Assembly: GCA_946811695.1 (NCBI GenBank)
Contig: OX328124.1
Span: forward strand, 87,912,972 to 87,976,971
Length of the DNA: 64,000 nt
Source of the DNA: Gonocerus acuteangulatus
Taxonomy: Eukaryota; Arthropoda; Insecta; Hemiptera; Coreidae
Direction: 5' to 3'
How positions within the stretch are numbered: position 1 is the first letter of the stretch; each line of letters opens with the position of its first letter. The position numbers and the translations under genes are program-made. Shown here one piece after another: positions 28,261 to 50,730 of the stretch. Under the pieces are notes generated by a model that saw only the letters and a list, made by a program, of their open reading frames with translations, ran no database searches and was not told the origin of the DNA.

Positions 28261-28749
28261 AAAAGAAGAAAAATCGATCTCATTCCGCAGGTTTAATGGG
28301 CAGATACCGTACTAGTGCCCAGTAATTACCCGTACGGTGCAAGAGCGAGATTTTAGTCTACGATTCGGCCGCCTGATTTTTTCCATTGCATGTTCCTATT
28401 GAAGGCTGAGTAGGTCTAGAATATTAACTGTACATGGAACGATAAACACATACTTATACAGATAAATATAACTGACAGCTCGGCTTGCCCTTGCAACAAC
28501 AGAACACCACCTTATACACAAATGTGATTTACTTTTAGAAGAGAGAAAACCAATTCAAAAGAATGTTGAAAATTTTCCCACTATAGAAAATGAGCTGTTT
28601 GATAAACATTATTCAAGTTTCAGAGTTTTTGTACGAGAGGATGCCTTACCTTAAAGACAAAACGACTAAAATAAAATAAACGAAAATGTAAAAATGAAAT
28701 TTGAAATAACAAAAAATGAATACATATTTATTTTATGTATTTTTTTTTA

Positions 28750-28895
28750 TTTAAATGTTTACGTCCATTTATTATTAATTTTTTAGGACGGGTTATCTAT
28801 GGGTTTCCGCCCTTTTCTAGCCAGGATAGGGCTGATGCCTTTTAACACGGAGTGTTAATTGCTCACACCTTGACACTCACGACCTTCCTGCCTCA
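28750..28895 (-). mobile_element. Decayed SINE of the core-module family
   Basis: TTTTCTAGCCAGGATAGGGC followed by AACACGGAGTGTTAA matches the core and head of 46517-46727. The rest of the head is lost. Confidence 0.6.
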
Positions 28896-29218
28896 ATTAT
28901 GTATTTTTTTAAATTTATTTGTTATTTATTTAATGTATTGTCAATTATGTGCTATGTACAAAAAAAACGCAATTCATGTGTAAATTAATAAAAATAAAGT
29001 ACAAATATAAAACACAATCCATGCACAATGCAAAATAAAAAACACAAATAATTTTGAAATGAATAAAATATGAAGTACCTCAACCAATCAGGTTCATAGG
29101 CTGTTAAAATAAACAATTAAAATTCAAAACACACTAAGCAGAAGGAAGATTGGCTCGATTTCTGCATATAAATTAGTGTCCTATAGAGAAAGTAATAATA
29201 TTTCTTTACTTAAAAAGT

Positions 29219-29275
29219 AGAAGGTAGCCCTTATACCTACAATATATTACAGGTAAGATGTGAAGGCTACCTTCT
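29219..29275. repeat. Perfect 11-bp inverted repeat
   Basis: AGAAGGTAGCC and GGCTACCTTCT are separated by 35 nt; the loop has TACCT...AGGTA in addition. Confidence 0.6.
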
Positions 29276-29904
29276 GGGAATAATGTGTAAAAGCCTTAGG
29301 AAATGAGTAAATTCTCTCGTATTTTGCAGTCTGTCAGTATGCGTTGTATCGTATTTATTGAATAGTTAGCATTTTTTTTAAAAAACTATAAATAATTTAT
29401 ATAGTTAGAAATCTAAAAGAAAAATCAATTTTTCGGAAATTCCAAGATGGTTAAGTCCTTTACGATACTCACATTGCCTTAATCCTAAAATCCAACGAAA
29501 TATAACATTATTAATAATGAATAACTGCTTATCGACTAATTTGACAATTATAAATGTGTAGCTAGAAATGACAAACTAAACGGCATGACATACATCTAAG
29601 AATGCCTGGGATTGAAGTAAATATGAGAAAGTGGGTTCTATCCTGGTGAAGAGTAGGTAGGAGTAGGGGTAGTAGGAGGGAATTGAAAACCAATCAGAGA
29701 TTTTATTGGATTGTCGTCTGGATTCAAGGAAAGGAGTTCTGTCTTTGGCATTTCATAATTTATTATGCTAAATCTAAAAACTAAACCGCTTCCGCTATTT
29801 TAAATCTAAAAAAAAATCCCCCAGCTTAAAAAACCAAAACATTAAATGTAAATTTCGAGGCTAACGAGAGTTAAAAAAAAAATACTTCTTTCTTCTCCTA
29901 TTAA

Positions 29905-30180
29905 CACACACACACACATACAGTTTGATGTATTTTTTTTCAAAAATACATTTATATGTGCAACCCTAATACCTCGAAAAATGCTAAAATGCTTCGTTAA
30001 GTAATTGATGCTAGCTCTATTAATATATCCTAAAACCTCCAATTAAAACAAACACACACAAATTATATATATATAAACATACACACATACAGTTTGATGT
30101 AATGTTTTAAAAAAATAAAACAAATTTATGGCTCCAACGCTAATTCTTTGGAAAGTGCTAAAATGCTAAATAAGAATTAA
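29905..30180 (+). repeat. Diverged tandem duplication
   Basis: ACATACAGTTTGATGTA occurs at about 29917 and 30086, each time followed within about 100 bp by AATGCTAAAATGCT-like sequence. An old direct duplication of about 170 bp. Confidence 0.55.
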
Positions 30181-30942
30181 GTTTGTGATCGGATTATCCG
30201 TTTAAAGTAGATTATTTCTTATATTTGTCCTTTCTTTATTAACAATATCCAAAATATGTAACTCTTCGAATTTAATGTGTTTCTCCCTAAATGCAGAAAA
30301 ACATTGCTGATTGTTTTTCTTGTGTAAGCGGAAGATCAATGAATGAAATTACAAATTAATATCAGTTTCATTATAAATGGCTCTACATGTTTCGTATCAA
30401 CTGATGCAACTTCAGGAGCCTAAAAGTAAGTACTAAATCCTAAAGGAACCTAGGCGAACCTTACTCTACAATGGCCAAGCCTTAACTGAAGATATTATAT
30501 GTATAAATCATATTGTATTCAGCTATTTAAACCATCAATACAGTTCAATATAGATTTTAGTATAAAATACACTTTTTTGGCGACTACTTTCAACTGCTGA
30601 CTACAAACACAGATTGTAGTGGAGGGTTCACCTAGGTTAGATTAGGCTCTATTTAGTTTATAGGCGCCTGAAGAGCCTTTAGAGGATTCGAAACATCTCC
30701 AGCAATTTTTAATAAAATGGATTAGTATGTTGATTTGGAATATTTGTTGATATTGAGTCACTATTTATTTTAATAGATTTTGTTTTTTTCTGAGTCTATA
30801 TTCTTAACAATTCGTTGAATTTTATTTTTTAATGGTTTTATGGACTCGTAAATAAAACAGTCTTCAGTTTTCATTTGATTATACATTATACTCTGAAAAG
30901 GATATTTTAACATCAACCTCTAGTTTGCTAACATTGAAAAAT

Positions 30943-31383
30943 GTATGAATGAATGAAAAGTTTTATTCTTATTCCGGGACAGAAGTCCCATAGGAATAAT
31001 TTTGAAATTACAAAATAATTTTGAATTTTACGTATAAACTTAAAAACTTATAAATGCTATCAGTATCAGTATATAGTGTACAGCTTCAATATAGACTAGG
31101 GGTTGGGTAAAACTTGGAGGGATAGAAGGTGGTGGAAGAGTCGGGATTTAAAGGTTTCAAGGTTGGTAGAATGGCGGACAGACAGAGGTAAGGAATTCCA
31201 TAGCGAGGTGGCACGGGTGACGAATGATTTTTCGAATATTGCTGTTCGGTAATGTAGGGCGATTTTAAGTAAAATGGTACAGAATAAGAGACGTTCTACG
31301 TTCTTTGACCCCTGCCAATCCCATAAAAAAGTGAACAGACTCAGCTGGGTAAAATAAAATGAATAGAAAAAAACATAAATCAA
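30943..31383 (-). mobile_element. 3' end of a CR1/L2-like non-LTR retrotransposon, copy 1
   Basis: The - strand frame holds FEKSFVTRATSLWNSLPLSV and LETFKSRLFHHLL, the WNSLP...FK signature near the ORF2 C-terminus of many LINEs. The element ends in a (TTCA)n tail, seen as GAATGAATGAA on the + strand at 30943. It is the same family as 59577-59896. Confidence 0.75.
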
Positions 31384-33227
31384 GCCCTTCCATTTTGTAG
31401 ATTAAAGCCAAAGGACCTGAAAGTTTTGCTTCGGATTGACCGCATAAAAATATTCATGAACTTTCTATAAAGTGAACGGAACAGCTTTATTACTATTGTT
31501 TTATCTCGCAGGTTTCACTGGAGTTTCGTTATCGTTTTCCGCTTCTGTTAAGATGCTCGAACTGAATAAGAATCCCTGCTAGGGATTTTCGGGCAGAATG
31601 TTCTATAAACCAGCAAGGATAGTGTACATTTTCTATATTTCAATTTACTAGCAGAACTGCAATCTACTGCCCACCTTTCTGAACAAAAACGAAGGCAATA
31701 ACGATTTAAATAATCAATAGGCACATTCATATGAAACTCATCACGCCTCAAGCCCCAAGTGTTCTAGCTTTCAAAGTACTATTTGGAAATCCGGTTTAGT
31801 AGAATAAATCAAAGCCTGAAATTAAATTTGGTCTAAGTGAGTTAAAATTGAACACAGAAAAAATAGTTGATACTGAACATTTGTCACTACTCACCGCTTA
31901 GAGATATTTCCAAGTCCAAAGACAATCTGGAGAACTATTCATTGTTATCCATCTAATGTCTTTGCTCAAAAATAAAATAATCTATTATCAGTATAATCTA
32001 TCCTTTTTATTAATCCGAAGGACGAAAAAGTTGTGTTGTTGACCCGATAACATAATCCCGAAATGTAGACGTGGATTATCGACGTTTCATAAACCTTAGT
32101 TCGGGGAAAAATAAGTCGTTCCATTTTGTATGTGTGTATGTGTATTACACATTGGGTATATATATGTTTATGGCGCATGTAATTGTCTTTTGGAATCCTG
32201 CGGATGAAATAAAATTCATCCGATTGTGACGGAATCACCCAAAAAATACATTGTCTAAATCGAAAGGTCGTGTTCCGGAACACTCTTGATTTGCCATAAT
32301 TTACGCAACAACACAAATTATAGTGCTCACGATTTTTCGATAAAAGACTTCTGAGTACAGTTTTTAATGAATCTTGTCACGGAGGGATTGAAAAAAACTA
32401 GTTTCAAAATGATATTTTAAAAGTTTTGTTTAGAAAATATATGAATTGGTTTTGGCCAGAGAAACCTTGAATGTATTGTCAAACGGCGGATTTAGTTTTA
32501 TTTATCCAAACGCAATAATTTTAGTTATGTGGGGGAGTACTTAAAATATTTTATGTACAAAAAGATTAATTGTGGAATTTTCCGATGCTTTCGTTATTTG
32601 TTTTACATCTACATTTAGGTAATTAGAGCCGGATGTTCTATAGGTTGCCACCGTTTCTAAACTTCTATGGGGTCTAGGGTATTTTCCTCTGTATGCGAGA
32701 ATCGAACCCGCTTCTCGGGTATGAATCGGATGGGCTATGGAACCCATAACGGGGATACTCCACTTTTTTAGGATTTCGGAGAGTAGTTCCAATATGGAAG
32801 TAAGGAGAAAGTGATCGTCTCAAGCTTTAATACGTTTTGTACTTTATTAGGCCTCAGGGTAGGACCCTCTCAGTTAGAGAAAGTTTTGCTTAAAGTTTCT
32901 CTTTCATAGAAGTCGAGATTTACATATGACACCAGATACAAGCATAATATGGAAACGCATTGAGATGACTTTTTTTTTTTTAATTTGGCGTTACCCTAAA
33001 CCAATATACACTTATTTCAAATCATTACAGCTTCATACTAGAGCATGGCAAAATAAATCCTCTACTGGAGCTAAGCCAAGCTCTTTTACGATAGCCTTTT
33101 GTTTAAAGCGTATGCACATTGAGTAGAGGAACCCTGTACAAATCCAAGGGTGGAAATGGTTTTTTTTTTTGTGTGTGTATACTAACTATCTTGTCCTAGT
33201 CCAAGTGTAGGTCAAAAAATATCACTT
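31384..33227. other. Mostly unidentified; one old SINE
   Basis: Apart from the SINE at 32610-32790, no recognisable gene or element. The frame at 31966-32316 (- strand) has no family resemblance. Confidence 0.5.
32610..32790 (-). mobile_element. Old tRNA-headed SINE with core module
   Basis: On the - strand: GCGGGTTCGATTCTCGC (B box), then AGAAACGGTGGCAACCTATA (core) and TAATTACCTAAATGTAGATG (tail). No clear target duplication was seen. Confidence 0.65.
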
Positions 33228-33385
33228 TTAGCGCGGTTCCTCCCTCCCCCATAGGGAGGAACCCCGCTTATAAGGTTGATACAATGAAACAATCCGGAAG
33301 TGCCGACAAGAAAATTTCGCGTTTCAGAACCCCTAGAGACCGAAAATAACGGTGGTTCAAATTTGTATATATATATATATGTATA

Positions 33386-33440
<55 letters not shown>

Positions 33441-34588
33441 CTGTTCGCTCATTTCTGGCTTCCCTGATGGTCCGATTTTGATGAAATTTGGTACAAAAAT
33501 CATTCGTCCAATTTGAAAGGTCAAGTTCGTTAACCAGCAAAATCCGCCCACTGGAAGATGGCGTTTGGGGCGAAATTCGCGCAGAAAAAATCGTAACTGT
33601 TTTTGAGTTCATAAGCTTGTAAGTACTCTTTTTATAGGCTTCTTGGGCTAGGAAAACGAATGAAACCATTTTCAAGGCGATAGCATTAACCGTTTTTGAG
33701 AAAATTGGAACAATAGTTTTTGAATACCGTTTTTGGTTTGGGTACTTAGAATCACGGGATTCAGTTGAAACATTATCTGCATGTTCTACTTTCATTAAAA
33801 CTAATATGTTGAAAGTTATGTTACGTTTGGAGTTAAGGAAGGGTTAGAATAAAATATTTTATTAACAGACATGAAAAGTTTTGGAAACTTTGTATACTTT
33901 CCTTAATATCTCGAAAAAGGTTGAGAATCTTGGTAAACGGAAGAATACCATTAGAAAGCTTACTAAATGCTCTACAAAAAAGGTTCTGATGAAAGTTTTG
34001 ATTAGACGATGTCAATCGGAGAAATAAGTGCTTAAAACTTTAAAGTAATTGATTTCGCTGATTCGAACTGTTCTTTTTGTCTGTTTTTATTCCTTGTTAT
34101 TTTTTGACTGCTTATAGATGGATAATGTATTTGATAATAAATCAGGTTAAGAAAAATAAGAAAAACAATTTAATCTTAGAGATATGGATGTCCAAGATAT
34201 AGTTTTTCAAATGCCTAGCGGGGTCCTTCCTAGGGCGGGAACCCATGCAGGTAAGATCGTAAATAAGACCTTTCTTGAAAGTAAAGATGGAACTGTCAAT
34301 TTTGGTCCTCCTCTGCCTCCCGGCACTTTCATTGCTGAACAAGGCTACCAATGAGTAGCCAAAACGTCCTAAATATAGATTTTTTAACAAAAATCGTATT
34401 GAGGTTTCTTTAGCCAAATCCCAACCATTCCATCTTTACTTATCACCTCGACGGCTAACTATCTAATCTTCATGCTTTCTAGAAATGTGGACCCAAAATA
34501 ATAACAGCTTCTATTTTAATCATTTTAAATGAGTCTAGATATAAGAACGGAACCGCGCAAAGATGATGCAGTTCCTGCGAGTCGGACT
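33228..34588 (-). repeat. Repeat family X, copy E
   Basis: This full-length reverse copy runs from TTAGCGCGGTTCCTCC to CTGCGAGTCGGACT, with (TA)n at 33367-33436. It lacks the clear SINE-like block of C and D, having a diverged sequence at 34200-34290. Confidence 0.8.
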
Positions 34589-34935
34589 TTTTTTTCTTTT
34601 CTACTACTTCAATATGAGTGAGCGGACCACACGCGGGGATGCAATAGCTCCTGAGGAGGTGGCATTTAATGCACGAAATATGTAGGACCAACAGCTAATA
34701 AATTGGTACAAAAGAAAACGAAAGTACTATTTTCTTACCTATCTCATATACATCCAAAAAAAAATATATTGTGTAATAAACAGTGGTTAAAAAAATACAT
34801 GTATTCTTTTCTTTCGAGCATAAATATGTGAATTCTGAAATAGGTTTCCTGAGGAGGGGCAATGCAAAGCTGGTACTTTGTGCTGAAATATCTAATAAAA
34901 TTTGGCTTACAAATAAATTATCTTTTTTTTTGCAG

Positions 34936-44455
<9,520 letters not shown>

Positions 44456-44628
44456 AGAAATTATCCTCTCTTCATTCAAAACACAAACAAAACCAGAATG
44501 ATGATTCTTCAAGAGAACATTAAGTGGGTCCACAGGCTCTAAATTCTTTTACATATGTAATTCAGAAGGTTCTGTAAGCCATGCTGAACAATATTTTAAA
44601 AGTATGTAATATTTTATTGAAATATACA

Positions 44629-44632
<4 letters not shown>

Positions 44633-44693
<61 letters not shown>

Positions 44694-44720
44694 ATATGTG
44701 TATGTATGTATGTATGTATT
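44633..44720. repeat. (TA)n then (TATG)n array in 3' region of + strand channel
   Basis: About 55 bp of TA passes into TATG units. Confidence 0.9.
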
Positions 44721-44956
44721 AATATAAGTAAGGAATATTAATTTTACAGTTAGTTATTTAAGACTTGAAAATCATATGCATATGTTTTAGTGGATACTGT
44801 GTCTAACTTTGTGTAAGACTAACGCAAATATAGTACAGTGGGCCAATTTTCTTCTTCCTATGTAGCCCTTAATTAAGTAGAAGGATAAATCAGTTTATTT
44901 AAAAAAAAATGTTCTATTATTTTTACAATGTTTTACTCTATTATAATGAACTTTAA

Positions 44957-45246
44957 AATAAACTCTAGAATCTATAATAATTCCTGTAAATTTTAAATTT
45001 AGTGAGGTCCATTCAAGTTAATGTATATATTTTGAGTTACTCAAAAAAATTACACATTTTACTGCTCTTATCTTATCTAAAATAGAGAATGCTCAGGAAT
45101 GTTTAAAAATATGTAAATATTATTGGATGTGTTCGTGATTTACTTCCTGGATAGAAATTTTGAATAATGGCAAATTATCTGTATGATTCTATTTATAATT
45201 TAAATAATGTTTATATAATGTAAGAGAATGTTTTCCAGGAAATAAA
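44957..45246 (+). other. Candidate polyadenylation signals of + strand channel
   Basis: AATAAA occurs at 44957-44962 and 45241-45246, 0.5-0.8 kb after the stop codon in AT-rich sequence without recognised repeats apart from the TA array at 44633. A further AATAAA with a TG-rich downstream stretch is at about 52403, so a much longer 3' UTR is not excluded. Confidence 0.35.
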
Positions 45247-45569
45247 AACTCTATGTTCACTATACATGAAAATTATGTTTATATTATATTTAAATCATTC
45301 ATATAAAATATCAATGATTTCATATAATATATGAATGAATCAATAAAATACATAAATATATTACATTTATGTATTTTATTGATTGGAGAAGAAATTGTGG
45401 GCTTGAAGGAATGTTGCTATTGCTGGTCCCCCATCATGTTTTTACTTTTTGTAAGGGAAGATATGAAACATGACTAAATGCAGATTTTTATAATAATTTT
45501 CCTATGCTAGTATATATTGCATAAACATTTGAACAAATTTTAATGTGTTATTATTCATTCATCTCAACA

Positions 45570-45955
45570 TATGGAGATGCTGTCGATAAGAATGGAGACT
45601 ACTGTAAGAGAAAGATGCTGTAGAAATGAATGAAGACTACGGTAAGTGAGAGATGCTATTGCTAATGGAGACTACTGTAAGAGAAAGATGCTGTTGATAC
45701 AAATGGAGACTACTGTAAGTGAGAGATGCTATTGCTAATGGAGACTATTGTAAGAGAAATATGATGTTGAAATGAATGAAGTCTACTGTAAGTGAGAGAT
45801 GCTATTGTTAATGGAGACTACTGTAAGAGAAAGATGCTGTAGAAATGAATGAAGACTACTGTAAGTGAGAGATGCTATTGCTAATGGAGACTACTGTAAG
45901 AGAAAGATGCTGTTGATAAGAAAGGAGACTTCTGTATGAGAAAGATGCAGTTTTC
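45570..45955 (+). repeat. Minisatellite, alternating ~33-bp units
   Basis: About ten units alternate between GGAGACTACTGTAAGAGAAA and AGACTACTGTAAGTGAGAGA types, each followed by GATGCT and a short variable link, so the higher-order period is about 66 bp. It lies in the 3' region of the + strand channel. Confidence 0.85.
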
Positions 45956-46392
45956 AGGAGATATAACTTTTGTTTTATTTACATCAAATCCTTTCCCCAA
46001 AGCCTCACAATCAAAGGTTTCGTTATGATTGCAATAAACAGGCAAATGGTTCTGCTAAAGATTTTAAGGCTGATAACAAAGACAAACAAGCAGGTGATTT
46101 GAGGTGATAAATGGGGTAATGTAGACTAGTGGGAATAGAAATAGTGGCTGTGTGATAGAGGCAGATAATAGGGTTGGATGAGTCGTTGATATGCATGGAG
46201 GCTGACAATCGGGATGGATACTTGAGAGGGAGCAGTTAATATGATTCCTCACCTATTCCAGCTGTTGGTTTGTAGTCCGACTCCGTGTCTAGAAAGTTAT
46301 TTTATTTTTAAGCTTCTGTGCTGGATAGAATGTTTAGAAAATCATTAAATATTGTATCTTTTTCCTCAGCCTATTAAGAATTTTTTCCGATT

Positions 46393-46442
<50 letters not shown>

Positions 46443-46516
46443 TTCTTCCTAGTTACTGTTAATTATAATTATAATGACTGCCTTATTCACATTTATTTTG
46501 TAGTATTTGAGAATTA

Positions 46517-46727
46517 ATTATTTAAATTTTAACGTTCATTTATTATTAACTACGAATTTTAGGACAGGTTATCTATAGGTTACCACCCTTTTCTAGCCAG
46601 GATAGGGGTGATGCCTTTTCTTTTTTTCGAAAGAAAAGCCACCGCCCCCTAGTGGGAATCGAACCCACGACCTTTGGCACGGAGTGTTAAGAGCTCACGC
46701 CTTAACCCTCACGGCTACCGGGTCTCC
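46517..46727 (-). mobile_element. tRNA-headed SINE (Leu-like A box) with core module, 12-bp target duplication
   Basis: On the - strand it reads CCGTGAGGGTTAAGGCG (close to a tRNA-Leu A box), GGGTTCGATTCCCAC (B box), then the core AGAAAAGGGTGGTAACCTAT. ATTTGAGAATTA flanks it at 46505-46516 and 46728-46739. Confidence 0.88.
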
Positions 46728-46889
46728 ATTTGAGAATTAGGCAAATCTGTTGTCTAGATGCTAAAAAAAATAAATGTTAACCCATAGAGCCACTTAATTT
46801 AGAAGTATCTAAAGATATGTTTTAAAATCCATCTTACATCTATTTCACCTCTGTATCTTACTATATCAATCTGTGAGGTGTATCTTACT

Positions 46890-48235
46890 TATCAGGTCAT
46901 CTCATAAGTAATGTCGCTTTTTAATATTTTGTCAGTTTATGTTCCCCCCATTTCAATTAATTTTTCTTAGCATTTTTTGTTTATTATTGCATAAAAATAC
47001 ACTTCTTTTTATCATGTTTTGGTTGTTGAAACTTATTTATTCTTTGCTGAAATTTCATTTGAAATGGATCTCAAAAGACACCACTTATGCTTTGGGAATT
47101 CAATAAAGGAGAAAATGCTGCATCAACTTATTGAAAACTTATATATATGGCAAACATGTCATTAGTGAGTGACATGTGCAGTTTTGAACGATTTCACCAC
47201 TTGAAGATTGAACCACTTGAAGAGGAGCCACGTACAGGACAACCAACAGAGCTTAACCCTAGACCGGGCGCGCTGGTTGACTTTGGACACCACCTGACAG
47301 TTAAAAAGAAGTATGGTCGCCAGTTATTGCATGCCTATTCATGAAAATCATGCCTGGTGTCCAAAAGCAACCACGCGCACTGATATACAAGTAATTCCAC
47401 TCTTCTGTCTTGCCTTTCTCTTTGGTTTTTCTTTTAGCTTAATATCACTTTTCCTTCCAATTTGGAGCCAACATTGTTAGAATACAAGACGTCCCCAGGA
47501 TTTTGCAAGAGTTGTCAGATGTAAAGAGAGAGAACGGAAGGTGATTGAAGAATTAGAGTCAGATTTTTCTGACGCCGTAGATGAAGCTATAAATTATTTT
47601 GACCATGACTACAATAATTATTTGAAATGTAAATTAGAAGCCTGAACGAATGCAATGAAGAGCCTGAAAGTAAAAAAGGTTTTGGAAAAAAGGAAGATGC
47701 GTTCAATGAGGCCAGAAGGAAAATCGTGTTACGTCGATGAATTGTAAAATTCACGTCGGTTTGTGAAAGTTTTATTTGTAAAGAACATTAAAAAACAATA
47801 ATTAAATGTATTTCTTGTGAAGGTGAAGATAAAAATGATGTGGAAGAAGAGTAAATACTAAAGAGGAATGAATATTTTTTGTTTTATCAATATATTTAAT
47901 TTTTTCTTAAATATTTAAGCTTATTTGTAGCATTATTTCTTCATTTATTTGTAAATAATAATAATAATAATATAATATTTGCAATTAACTTAACTTATTT
48001 ATCCGCCTCTGCTTAACTTTCAGGAAATAAATATAGTGGTGTCCAAAGTCAACCACGTGCCCGGTAGTGTAAAGACTATGGGCGAGCCCGGTTTAGGGTT
48101 AACGAAAAACTCCTGCAGACTACTGTAGAAGAATATCCTGTTGTAACCGTCGAAGAGCTAGCAGAAAAACTTGGCTGGACACATTCTACAGACCACCGAC
48201 ATTACACTACAATTAGTATCGCATAGAAAATGCCT
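46890..48235 (+). pseudogene. mariner transposase relic, split by piggyBac insertion
   Basis: Left of the insertion, 47140-47256 contains SDMCSFERFHHL and LEEEPRTGQPTEL, the mariner W-F-x-R-F...L-x-D-x-x-R-x-G-R/Q-P pattern. Right of it (48103-48185), LQTTVEEYPVVTVEELAEKL and GWTHST match the following helix-turn-helix. The 5' part has the typical TCATCTCATAAGTAATGTCG end at about 46893. Catalytic D,D,D blocks are absent. Confidence 0.7.
47257..48098 (+). mobile_element. piggyBac-like deletion derivative flanked by TTAA
   Basis: The element is flanked by TTAA at 47253-47256 and 48099-48102. Its ends are CCCTAGACCGGGC and, inverted, CCCTAAACCGGGC; CCCTAGA is the usual piggyBac terminus. Subterminal repeats GTTGACTTTGGACACCAC occur inverted near both ends. 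Inside, a decayed frame ends CESFICKEH-stop-KTIIKCISCEGEDK, the C-terminal cysteine-rich domain of piggyBac transposases; most of the catalytic region is deleted. It is inserted in a mariner relic. Confidence 0.87.
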
Positions 48236-48411
48236 AATGACCAACAACTGTTGTTTCGGACAGGTATTATATGTTACAAATGTTTCATTAACAGCTTCTA
48301 CCCAACTTTTTTCTAATACAAATGACCTTTCGTCTTTATTAGCTTACCAATCCTCATCAACATCTCATTTCCGGTCAAAATATATTTTTCTAGACCAATA
48401 GAATTATTGTT

Positions 48412-48580
48412 TTTTTACGCCGCACCGACTTCTGGGCCATTTGCACCAACATCCCGGGTGCAGGGAGGAATTTTCTCGACTAGCCGTGAAATGAGAAAAT
48501 TCCTGTCGCCGCGGCGCGCCAGTGGGACTCCAACCCGCCAGAATCTAGGGTGTTAGCCACTAGTCCACGGGGTGACCCCT
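48412..48580 (-). mobile_element. Diverged tRNA-headed SINE, 12-bp target duplication
   Basis: AGAATTATTGTT flanks it at 48400-48411 and 48581-48592. The layout is that of the 6431 family, but the sequence is a distinct subfamily with a GC-rich head. Its stem is GGAATTTTCTC...GAGAAAATTCC. Confidence 0.88.
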
Positions 48581-50422
48581 AGAATTATTGTTATTTGAAA
48601 ATAAGCACTTTTTAAAATATGACAATATCAGTTGCAATGTGTTTTTTTTTTGTTTTGTTTTTTTTGTTTTTTTTGGCTACTTTGTTCAATACCAAAAACA
48701 AGGACAAAAGTGTATCGAGATTGGTTGAAATGTGTTTTTTCGTAACTATGTCCAATACCAAAAAAGAGGGCTTCCCTGGGTGAATTGAGGTTGTGGGTCT
48801 TAAGGAGCACCCTGGGTCAGAAAACTGTGGGGGTTGGCTGGCATATAATGTAGCCAGTCAGGATTGTTAGACCCAACTGGTACGCGTTTTTGGCACAGTT
48901 ACAGCCAATGGATGATAGAACAACAAATCAGGATATTGTTCTACTTCTGTATATTTAGGCAGATATATGAACATTTTAAAGGCGACTTGATGAGGAAAAT
49001 ATTGCCTAGTATCTAGAAAAGGTGTAATGTAATTGTTGAATGTCCATATGTTGAGGTCACGTCTTCATGGGTGTGATCTGCAAATAGCTTCAGCTTTTAT
49101 TAGTCTTTATTAGCTTCACTTTTGAAGAAAAGTGTGGCAATTTGAACTGTTGGATTGAAAACTGTGCAAGAGTTTATAGTTTCATTTGCTCCAGTGTTAA
49201 GGTGCTTCCAAATTCTTTCAAATCATTTCAAAACTTGATTCACAACATCACAGAAAGAAGTTGATTAGAAAGACTTAAAAATATCCTGAAACAATCTTTT
49301 TTTGCTTGAATGGCCCTCAAAATGACTGTAAATATTTTCTGAAGATATATTTTTTACTAGAATAAAATAATTAGAATTAGATAGTTATAAAACATTTTAT
49401 TTCACAGCTTAGATAACAATGTATAATTTCTATTCAATAAGTCTATACATAAAATTATAATATCCAAATGAGAATATTACAAAGATATAAATGTTTTCTA
49501 TTATCAGATAAATTATAATTGTATATAATATTGAAAGAAAGGTTTAATGGTTCACTTCAATGTATGTAAAGAATATGTTTTATTTGTAGTAAATAGTGTA
49601 GTCCCTAGTATTTAAAATGTCTCCTCTTTTATTTTAACAATCAATGTCAGATCCTTAAGGATTATAGTTTGTTTACAAAGCCAATGTTTTCCAAACGATC
49701 CCCCACTTCTATCCTAGCCTGGGCCCCTTCACTCACTCTTGTTCATCAACTCATTTCTCGTCTACTAGAAGGGGCCGCAAAGACCAGTGGCATTGACGGG
49801 AGTGGAAATGGAGGCAATGTTAGGTTGTCACCTCCACTGAAATGCATGGCAGCATAGATTGATAGTTGCTTTGCATGTTTGAAAGTATACATTCAATAAT
49901 ACTCTGTATTTTGTCTTTTTTATTTGTGTGGTTATGTGTAAAACTAAGTATATTAAGTACATAACAAATATAATTTGTTTGTCCTTTAATACTTACAGGA
50001 AAGCCACAAATAAAATAAGCCCTTACTGAGAGCATCAATTTATGGTAATGTGTGATTGAAGGCGTTATTTCAAAAAAGAATGTGTTAAATAGAACGAATT
50101 TTTGAAGTAAAATGTAAATAAAACATTTTTGTTTAACACAATTTATTTCAAATAAATAAAAAAACATAAAGGGAAGTTCAAAAATAACTTCATGCTCAAA
50201 ATTATTTAAATTTATGGCAAAATATAGACCGCAACATAAGGTGTCATCCATTTATTATTATATTTCTAATCAGGCCTACTATGAAAATAATTGTTAATAA
50301 TATGGCCTAATAATTGACATAGTTGAACTCTCACATTTGCCTATTTTTTTGTTGTACTTGGTCGCCATCCAGTTATTGTTGTTTTCTTTTTCACAGTAAA
50401 AACAAGGCTTATTGTTAATTAG

Positions 50423-50598
50423 TTTTTTTTTTTTTTTAACGGCATCAACTATTTGGCGATTAGCGCGGGGCTATCTACAGGTTACCACCTTTATCTAATG
50501 CCAACAGCACGTGTTCGGTCACCCATTCAACGCCCGACGTTGCTTAACTTCAGTGATCTACGGGAACCGGTGCATTCAACGTGGCTATGGCCGTTGGC
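50423..50598 (-). mobile_element. 5S rRNA-derived SINE
   Basis: On the - strand the head reads GCCAACGGCCATAGCCACGT, continues through CTGAAGTTAAGCAACGTCGG to AATGGGTGACCG and CACGTGCTGTTGGC. It covers the whole 5S gene, with two deletions of about 10 nt, and keeps the internal pol III promoter elements. The core AAAGGTGGTAACCTGTAG and tail GCGCTAATCGCC...GATGCCGTTAAA follow. Confidence 0.85.
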
Positions 50599-50642
50599 TT
50601 TTTGGTTGTATAAATTTATTTAGAAAAAAAACAATTAAAATT

Positions 50643-50647
<5 letters not shown>

Positions 50648-50730
<83 letters not shown>

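Noticed and set aside
33268..33795. 175-codon open frame on the - strand, with parallels at 7556, 13433 and 27900
   Set aside because: It lies within repeat family X, crosses the TA array, and is not kept open in equivalent positions of other copies. No codon constraint is visible.
50500..50598. Functional 5S rRNA gene
   Set aside because: Two internal deletions remove part of the conserved fold, and the sequence continues into a SINE body and poly-A-type tail.
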